From positions 62,001-126,000 of the forward strand of contig NMRA01000151.1 in assembly GCA_002633005.1 (NCBI GenBank): a stretch of 64,000 bases of DNA, written 5' to 3'. Position 1 is the stretch's first letter. The number at the start of each line of letters is the position of its first letter. The position numbers were made by a program, and so were the translations under genes. Below, piece after piece: positions 33,654-64,000 of the stretch. This stretch comes from Phoronis australis (lineage: Eukaryota; Phoronida; Phoronidae). The notes under the pieces were generated by a model, which saw only the letters and a list, made by a program, of their open reading frames with translations, ran no database searches and had not been told where the DNA came from.

Positions 33654-34250
33654 AGATCGCATAGGATTTCTTACAGGAAGTATCAAAGGATCTTATAGGA
33701 GATCCTTCAAGATATTTGGATAATTTCTCCTATAGAATATCCTATAGTAAATCCTCGGAAATTTGGCGATCCACCAATCTAGGATGATCGCGCGCGCTCA
33801 CTTGAACCACTCAGTGAATGTCGAGTAACCCATTCTATTCGATAGGAAACCAATGTCAGTAACTAATTTGTATCATCTCATTTTGCCGATTTATAGCTTT
33901 GGTGCACTAATAACATCAAGAAATCATAACAATTCCTAAAACTCGTTTTTCGACGAAAACCATTTGTGAACCTGAAAGCAGACTATGCTCTATATTTCAT
34001 TCAGCGCACGCAAGTAAAACATGTTGTTTAGCGCTGCAGGACATGGTCGTCGCATTTCAAACTCCACCAGCTCAAGGTAACCCGGAACGAATTCTCAGCT
34101 CTTCTCAAGCCCAGCTTTCGTGCAAGGTCAGTAAGGAATAAGTCCGGGTCAGCCTTAAAACAATCAACTTGTCTAAATCGACCAACGATAAAATATCCCG
34201 GGAATTGATCCTTCAGGCCTACAATTCATGAAGACAAAACAAATTCTTTT
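33654..34250. other. Intergenic sequence after the Kolobok-type element
   Basis: About 600 bp of unique sequence. I see no gene or repeat in it. Confidence 0.5.
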
Positions 34251-37200
34251 GAGGTTTTGTACTTTTTATTTGAACTTTTCGTAATAATGTACAAACAATG
34301 ACTGAAAATAGCGTCTCTGAATGACATATGACCTCGTTTAAATTTTGTTGTAGCTAATTAACTTCAAAAAGGAAAAAAAAACAAGTCTATAACACTAGAG
34401 GAACGAGTTGATGGCATGATAAGACATGGCGTCACATTTGCTCAAAGCGATCATCCCATTCATACACATGAAAGAATTAATGAACAAGAGACTAAGCCAC
34501 GCTTCATGATTCTACATGGGCAGTTTACTTGCCTTTTACACAGATGGAAGTTTAAAAATATTTGAATAAGTACAAACAAGATGTCCAGTTTTGCTGAATT
34601 AAACAATAATTAGGTTTTCAAATGCACAGGTCATATTGGTTATGATCCACTCAACTATCCCTGTGTAAGCCTTGACAAATTTTTCATCACTAACTAATCA
34701 TTTTTATATTTGATTTTCAGAATGGAAGTACTTACCATCAATTTTCTATGATCTATACACAATGCTTATGACAAGGCTCATGATAATGATAGACAATTCA
34801 AAAGTTTTCTTTTATTCATGTAACCCAAGTGCATTTATTACAGACAAACTCAGTACCTTACTCTAAGTTCAAGTGCACACACAAACGGAGTATGTAAAAT
34901 GCCACTCTTTAATACTGTGACAAATACAACACATTCGCTCAATAACAATTGTGAGTAAAATTCTGAATGCACAGGCTTGGAGTAAAACAAGTAAAACCAA
35001 GAAAATTCCAAAGCAAGATTGTTATATCCAAAAATGAGCTTCCTTTTCCGTGCACTGTCTGTAGAATTGAAATTTACTTGGCTTTACAACGACAAGCACA
35101 AAAAAAGACGAGAAATGATAGAAACAATCACACCATTGCACAAGTTGTTAACAGGATTTGAAATGTGGATTGCCCACGCATGGGACAGGCTTGCATCAAC
35201 CAATCACGCTTTCGTCCGACATTCAACAAAAGTATTCTGCAGGCAGCGGACTTGCATGCTTAAAATTCACTACGTTCACCCCGAAAGTTAGCAACTTCAC
35301 CAGACTAAACATGCGTTTGCAAGCAAGGTAAAGGCACTCTCGTATTAACTGTCAATTTCCGCCTTCACATCTTTTGCTTTTTTGTTTTTGCGTTTTTCCT
35401 TTGTTCACACACCCATGCAAGCGTTTACGCTCCCCCGGCTACATGTGATACGGCGAAGCGGAATAGTGCATTGGAAAAAAGTGCTGGAATGCTGACACGG
35501 GCGAGGAGTGGCACACACTCATCAGGGGGTCTTTAGGGAACCAGCTTCCATCGCCGCCCAGGTGATAGGTGTAATGATACGTGATTGGTGCGAATACTGC
35601 AAGCAGAGAAAGAGAGAAAACAAAAGGTGTTACTCACCCAGCCGGGGAAAACTAAGTCTGAATGATTAGAGCGATCACACAAGTGGAAAGGTTATGAAAC
35701 GGAAAAACATACTTGTTGAAGAAAGAAAACCAATCCCATCCGAAAACGGCAAAGGAAGGAAAAATACAAAATCTTTGAAAACGAAAACGCATGCGCTGAC
35801 AATAGTAGTAAGAGTCAGCATTCTACTCTTTGAGAAGACCAAACTTTCAACAACACAGCATGTCAATAAAGAGACAGAGTCAAGGGTTGAAATAAACCAC
35901 AGAAATAAACATGCATATACCCACAACTGCACAAATAAAAAGCAAAGCTGAGTGTGAGATCTAACAGTTTGTTTAGAAGTAAGCAGAAGCTCTGTCTTCT
36001 TCCTAAATGCGCCGTTCACAAGGCAGTCCGTCAGTCTGTCCTCACCATTTGACCTCAGTCGCATTTAGGAAGAAAAAGGTGGGTCAATCAGTCCATTTGG
36101 CAGTCAGGTTTAGGGAAGTGCAAGGGGGGGAGGAGGGGATTCACGCAACAAGCTTGATAGTGAACAGAAAATCAATCCCTGGATTTTCCGCCATTGCAAT
36201 TGACAGAATATTGCAACTTAAACTGTGCTTTTCTATCCATGTCTCGATATCTAACTTTTTCTTTTCTTTTCAAATTTCTAAACCACATCAATAACACAAT
36301 ATCACATCTGTCAGTCACAGGCATACATACTGTCACAACAGTCATACTCATATGCAGACAGTTCTTAACAAACAACAGTAACTGCTATTAAATCTAGCCT
36401 ATGCAAATTGTGACTTCTTGAGGGAACTTTCATATTGCACAGGTAACAGCACCAATATTTGACAAATGCTGTGCCAAAATTCTTTGCGACCAGCAAAATA
36501 AATCTCGATCATTTAAGACTGTAAGAGAGGAACGTGAACGGCAGCACACGTTCGTAATAACAAAATGCACTGTTTGTAGCTAGTTTCGCTTTTATGCACT
36601 CGTCTGGCAGTTGCTCAAAACCATTTGGTCGTAAAACTGATGTTTTGTGCACTCGACATTTTGTGACATGGGTCATCAACAACATATCGTATTTAGTCAG
36701 AGGTAGAAGTACTTGTACCTGAACAATGCGTGAAAATTCCCAAAAAAACGGAAATACTTATCTACATCAACATGTCAACATACAGTGTGGCAGGTGGCGT
36801 CACACGAACATAAATACTTAACAACTTATGGTGAACACTTTGTGAATCTTCATAAAAGGATGCCGTAGATGTTACTTGTTCAAAGACAAAAGGCAGACCA
36901 GTGAAAAGTACATTTCCTCTAGGCGCATCAACAAGACCACAAAAGGCCAATCGAGACTATGCTTAAACCAGATAATCGTTCTAAGTGAAATAGTTATCAA
37001 CATTACAAGAAGACCTGATAACATCATTTTTTGCCACCCACTGACTGAAAGTAGTGACTGAAACAAGGAAATGTACATATCACTGTAACTAATACGTGGA
37101 CCAGTGCCCACAGCACATAATACCTGCACTCTTTATGAAAATTGTAGACTTGAAAGAAATAATAACTCCCAGTTCACTGCTAAGCCCAGTCGTAAAACAG

Positions 37201-37779
37201 TGACCTCTAGCAACACGGAAGTAAGCTAAAATAACTGATCCTATATGGCAACATGGAAATACTGATACAACACTTTCATCGTCCACAAATGAAGATTCCA
37301 ACATATGGTAAATACAACCTGAAGGATCCCATTCCTCGTACATACATGTTCACAGAATTTATACAACTGGTAAGTGATCATAAAACAGCGGTACTACGCT
37401 AGCATAAAGTCAATAGGATAATCATTAGGCAGATTGCACGATGAAATATCTTGGCCAAAAATTGTGTTGTTGACCTTGAAACAGGTCGTATACCTTTTAG
37501 CTAGACTTTTGAGATTGAGATCCTAAACTGAGGCCCACATAACACATGGAATGCACTGTCGACACCATGAGTCCATGCAGCCAGCAAGTGCGGTCATTGC
37601 ATGTGCTCATAAGTCTCCTCACCGCCCAGAAAAGTTACGCACACACAAACCCAGCACTGAAAGACTATTTACACATGACGACTGTTGTCCATCGAAATCC
37701 GAAACAAATTCGGTGTAGGCACTGAAAAGTGTCACATAATATTTGTCATTGAGACTGGTTGACCAGCAATACTGCGTTG
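34251..37779 (-). other. Presumed TENT4 3' untranslated region and downstream sequence
   Basis: No coding sequence is recognised over 3.5 kb. On the minus strand a canonical AATAAA occurs at 34265-34270, and earlier A-rich signals may end a shorter transcript. The boundary of the transcript is not known. Confidence 0.35.
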
Positions 37780-60449
<22,670 letters not shown>

Positions 60450-60963
60450 CTACATACTTCCAAGTTATGAGAAAACCAATCATTATCTTTAAACCAGATA
60501 TATGTTGCATAAAACAACAAACAAGCTATCAGTTCCTACAGATTTTTTTATGCAAACATTTATTTGGGTTTTTGTTACTTGTCTCTCTGACACTGAGTTT
60601 TTTTGTTTGTTCACACGATACAGGTCGCAATTTTCATCTGATCTGCATGAAATTTACACACAATCTGCTGTTTTTCGTCATGATTGGATTCAAGATAGTG
60701 GACGTGGTTGTCATTTCATTTTCAAATTCAGATCTAAATGCTCATATAAGCCGCAATTTTTAAAATACACAGCTGAAAATCGTAATGATAACTGTAGTAG
60801 ATGTTTACTACAGATGTGGCAAAATCATTCACTTCTGGACAAAGATGGTGGAAATATATCGGCCATTGAGCATGGGCACTTCCATTTGTCCTGTATAGGG
60901 CGCATTGTTGGACCAATTGCATCAAAATTTTTCATGTGTTAGCTATTAATGAGTGGTGCTTAA

Positions 60964-61830
60964 GGATATCTCAAATCTTATTCATAAAAATTTGCCATTT
61001 TTACAATATTTCATGTGTCTAGCAAAATACCTTATCTTCATTCTCGGGGAACTTCAAATACAAAATACCGTACATTGTAGCAAGAAAAGAAGATTTAGCA
61101 TAACTACCTTGGATATTTTTTTACTACTTATCCGAGGTCAAAGGTTACAGGGCTGTCACTCAAATCGAATCTCCTGCCAAGTACATAGCATATATCAGGG
61201 CTTGGAATGACCAATGACAAAAAACGCGGAAACATTTACGGCCCAAATCATGTGCGCTACCCAGCCTTGAAACGGTCGATGTGAACCTTTCCCCGACCAA
61301 AATCGGGAAGACTGAAAAAAAAAACGTTACCAGTAGCATGCCTCTGCGTCCTTTTAGCTCGTCCTTCCACTCCCAACCCACACATTTTTGGCTGCAGAGC
61401 CGTAGTATTTGTCGCCGCGGTTTACAATAACATGAGACACCATTGAAAATCCCACCACGCTATCCCAGATGCCCCGGCAATGTTGACAATTTACGTTCCT
61501 CCGAAACATAAAGAGCAACTTCCGCTTTTCGAGGTGAACGTCGTCTGCAACGTCGCGGTAAGAAAGGAATTTGCCGCGGAAATTTTATATCAAATCCCGA
61601 TTTTTTTACGCGGAAATATTGCGCGGACAGAACATTTGAAAAAAGCGGAAATCCGCGCTTCCGCGGAAAATTCCAAGCCCTGATATATACCCTCATTCAC
61701 AGAGTCGCCATAATATTGAGTCAAGGAAGTGTCCTTATGATAGAACGGTGTTGGGGAAAATAAAGACAAAACGTAAATTTGATCCTGAGAGAGTTTTGCG
61801 TCTACATGCATACGACCGTCAGTGTTCTCC
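60964..61830 (+). mobile_element. TTAA-flanked MITE interrupted by a nested MITE
   Basis: It starts GGATATCTCAAATCTTAT right after TTAA (60960-60963). It follows the copy at 47171 up to gtacatagca, is interrupted at 61196-61682, and resumes with taccctca and gccataatattgagtcaagg. The right end is lost. Confidence 0.7.
61196..61682 (+). mobile_element. CAGGGCTTGGAAT-type MITE nested in the TTAA MITE
   Basis: It has the same ends as the copies at 48044 and 56051. ATATAT flanks both sides (61190-61195, 61683-61688). Confidence 0.88.
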
Positions 61831-62845
61831 GCGACCGCTCTTAACATGTTGCAGCATCCTGTTTGGCTGAACGCACATCCTCTTTAAATGTCCGGCGTCC
61901 TGTTTAACAATCCTACGACCGGTTTAAAAAATTAGAGACCAGTTTGTAAAAAGGGCTTTGCCATTGTTAATGAGGTCTTCATTGCCTCAAATTACGTTTG
62001 ACGGCAACTGCCTACATCACATTGAAACTGAATAAACGCTTAGTGGTCACTGGTCAGTTGTCGAAAGCCTACCATGGATCTCACTCAAGCAGCAGCTGGT
62101 CTGGGCCACTAGTATAGTTATGGTGTAACACTGCTTGTCCCCTTGTAAATAATCGCTCAATCATCTTTTCAATTCAGCTGTAAGAACTAGTCATAGCCAG
62201 TTGACCTTAAACAAAGGCCCAGTGCCACCTACAAGCCTAATCCACTACCTGCTTACTAGAGTTAAGCTCCAGCAGGAAAGCCATTTATCCTTAGTTAAGC
62301 CAAATCGCTTTTGTAGTCACCTTTTGTGTTCAGTGGACAAATTATCATATAACCCACTGAAAATAATTATGGCTCAGTGGTTAGTTCTGCACAGTCTAAC
62401 CAGTCAGTAAAGGCACCATTGCCCAGGAGTTTATACAATGGCCGCCTTTTGGGTGGCCAGCATTTTATTTCGTAGCACATGTTTTAAAATTACGTGGGCC
62501 CCACAACACTGGTCTGACTCACTGACACCCAGTCTCAACAGACCTTTGCATGGAAACGCTTTTCATGACTCTTACTGGTTGTTGTTTGGCATTTCTCACG
62601 TAGAAGAATATTATTGGTTACTTTGGTGCAACCGGCCCAACGAGATTGACTGAGCTCATCTTAATTGCCTTATAAAGAGTTTCATTGGCAGCTTGAGCAT
62701 TATATCTGTGGCGCATACTCCCTCTGAAAACCTGCCAAGCCATTCGCAACTCACTTGTTGCAGAGGTCGTGTGCGATGTTTGCAGTTTCGGGGGAGTAAT
62801 TCCGAGATTTGGGACAGCTAGTGATGTCACTTCATAAAGTTCAAC

Positions 62846-63260
62846 AAGAGCAACGCGGAGCGTTGAAATGCGCCCACGAATGTATCGCAAATGGTGTGCT
62901 TTTAGGGTTATTTATTTGAATCATAAAAATGGCCACTAGATGGCGCAAAAATGTACAATCCATCCAAAAATGGGAATATGTCATATTTCATAAAAATCTG
63001 TCAAAGAACTTCAGAGAAACAAAGGAAAACAGAACAAAATGAAATTGCCACTTGTGGGCACAGCATCCGTTCCATCTGCCTAAAAGTCGTCGTCTGTTAT
63101 GTTCGTATAAATTGACTTACTAAATTTAATAAAGATCCTGCGGTGGGTTTTGAAGATATAGCTATGGGCGCAAAACAAAACTACCACTAGGTGGCGCCAC
63201 AGTAGTCAGTCACCATCATCAAACGTCCTTTTCACACTGAAAACATATATGCCTAGCGAT
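62846..63260 (+). repeat. Dispersed CCACTAGG repeat, left part
   Basis: It starts acaagagcaacgcggagcgt and carries cores at 62933-62946 (CCACTAGATGGCGC) and 63184-63198 (CCACTAGGTGGCGCC). Confidence 0.8.
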
Positions 63261-63633
63261 TGTCGATAAGGCAACTTGAATTCTTCAGTAAAAACAGTTT
63301 CAACTCAACAAATAACCTGAAATCCTACTTAAGTTTTCCAAATAGCGTCCCTAAGATTTTTAAGTTCCTCTGGAGTCGGGATTAACTGCAGACTAAGTCC
63401 AAATCTGCGCTAGACTGCAACTTGCAACACAAGAAAAATCTGGACCAACACACATTGTTGTCACGTGACATTTGTTTTGAAGTATGTCTGTGTGTGTGTC
63501 GAGTCAGCAAGCGCGTGTCATCAGAGTTCATTTGCCAGAGTAGCAGGCCTACATATATGTAGTGGGCGTTTCCTGGCCACGTGCTTTAAACACTTGTCAA
63601 GTCTTTTATTAGTCTTCAATTTGCGGTTTTCAT

Positions 63634-63903
63634 GTGTCCAAAGAAATCAGAATTCCTGTTGAGGAAGAAGATCTACAATACAATCCCGTTGACAAGTGCG
63701 CTGCGTCTGTTCTTAAAGGCCAGACCATAGTGGGACACCTTCCTCGCAAGATCCGCAAAACTTTTGTGTTCTTTTTGAAGCACTGCAGAAGTTTGAAGTG
63801 TATAGTCACAGCTAAATACAGACATAGTGGCGAGGCTCGTGGTCTAGAAATTCTGCGTACAATGACTTTTTCAGGACTGTTGGAATATGACAAATCCGTA
63901 TAA
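63634..63903 (+). CDS. HIRAN-like domain fragment (often transposon-linked)
   Basis: The frame reads VSKEIRIPVEEEDLQYNPVD, then GQTIVGHLPRKIRKTFVFFL, then LKCIVTAKYRHSGEARGLEI. The pattern VGHLPR..., FFL, C.VT, GLEI resembles a HIRAN-like domain seen in many uncharacterised, often transposon-linked, proteins of aquatic animals. The ORF has no good ATG of its own; the frame is open a little upstream, so it may be an exon or a remnant. It lies at the right edge, so neighbours are unknown. Confidence 0.35.
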   Translation: MSKEIRIPVEEEDLQYNPVDKCAASVLKGQTIVGHLPRKIRKTFVFFLKHCRSLKCIVTAKYRHSGEARGLEILRTMTFSGLLEYDKSV

Positions 63904-64000
63904 AACTTTCAACCACAAGACTCAACTTTTGTAAGCAGACGCTTGCGCCATGTAAAGTAATTCAGTTATTTTTTGTTAATATAAACATAGCAATTGTAAA

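Noticed and set aside
35675..36064. 129-aa frame in the presumed TENT4 3' region
   Set aside because: Composition is that of AT-rich untranslated sequence and it lacks any domain.

Overview
This is animal nuclear DNA, not bacterial. It has split genes with GT-AG introns (one GC-AG), an AT-rich background, a 173-base assembly gap plus four single-N joins, and many transposon remnants. Gene content and protein similarity point to a bilaterian invertebrate. The frequent 8-mer TAGGCCTA and the intron-rich genes made me think of an invertebrate deuterostome, but this is a low-confidence impression and the species cannot be named from the sequence.

I reconstructed four host genes exon by exon, with splice phases that agree at every junction. 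(1) TAF4, minus strand, runs off the left edge; only its N-terminal two coding exons are here (152-2665). (2) LSM14, plus strand, is complete in nine coding exons (3041-18149, 434 codons) with LSm, DFDF, FFD, TFG and RGG regions. It is divergent from TAF4 across a 375-bp shared promoter. (3) An ARL14EP-like gene, minus strand, is complete in three coding exons (21609-28047, 158 aa). (4) A TENT4A/B-type non-canonical poly(A) polymerase, minus strand, has ten coding exons (37780-60387) and lacks only its N-terminal exon(s). TAF4 acts in transcription initiation, LSM14 in mRNP and P-body repression, and TENT4 in RNA 3'-end tailing.

The rest is mostly mobile DNA. A Kolobok-type element (31953-33649) has 158-bp terminal inverted repeats and TTAA target duplications. 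It carries a frameshifted THAP-domain gene and a convergent P2X7-ballast-like zinc-binding ORF. A dead DD34D mariner (53855-55136), a Penelope-like fragment with a GIY-YIG endonuclease, two L1/Tx1-like reverse transcriptase fragments, a Foldback-like element, and several MITE families complete the set. The MITE families include one with CAGGGCTTGGAAT ends and 6-bp target duplications, one with TTAA duplications, and one with TTA duplications.

The strongest candidate for something undescribed is the dominant dispersed repeat of the window. It is built from modules of about 150-200 bp, each centred on CCACTAGNNGGC, which closely resembles the CTCF core motif. Dozens of such sites occur, all intronic copies lie antisense to the host gene, and the largest block (about 40.8-46.0 kb) fills one TENT4 intron. 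Other unusual items are a perfect 65-bp inverted repeat with a 3-nt loop in an LSM14 intron, a decayed partial copy of a TENT4 exon beside its source, a GTACGTACACTAC motif array, and nested transposon insertions that help define element boundaries.
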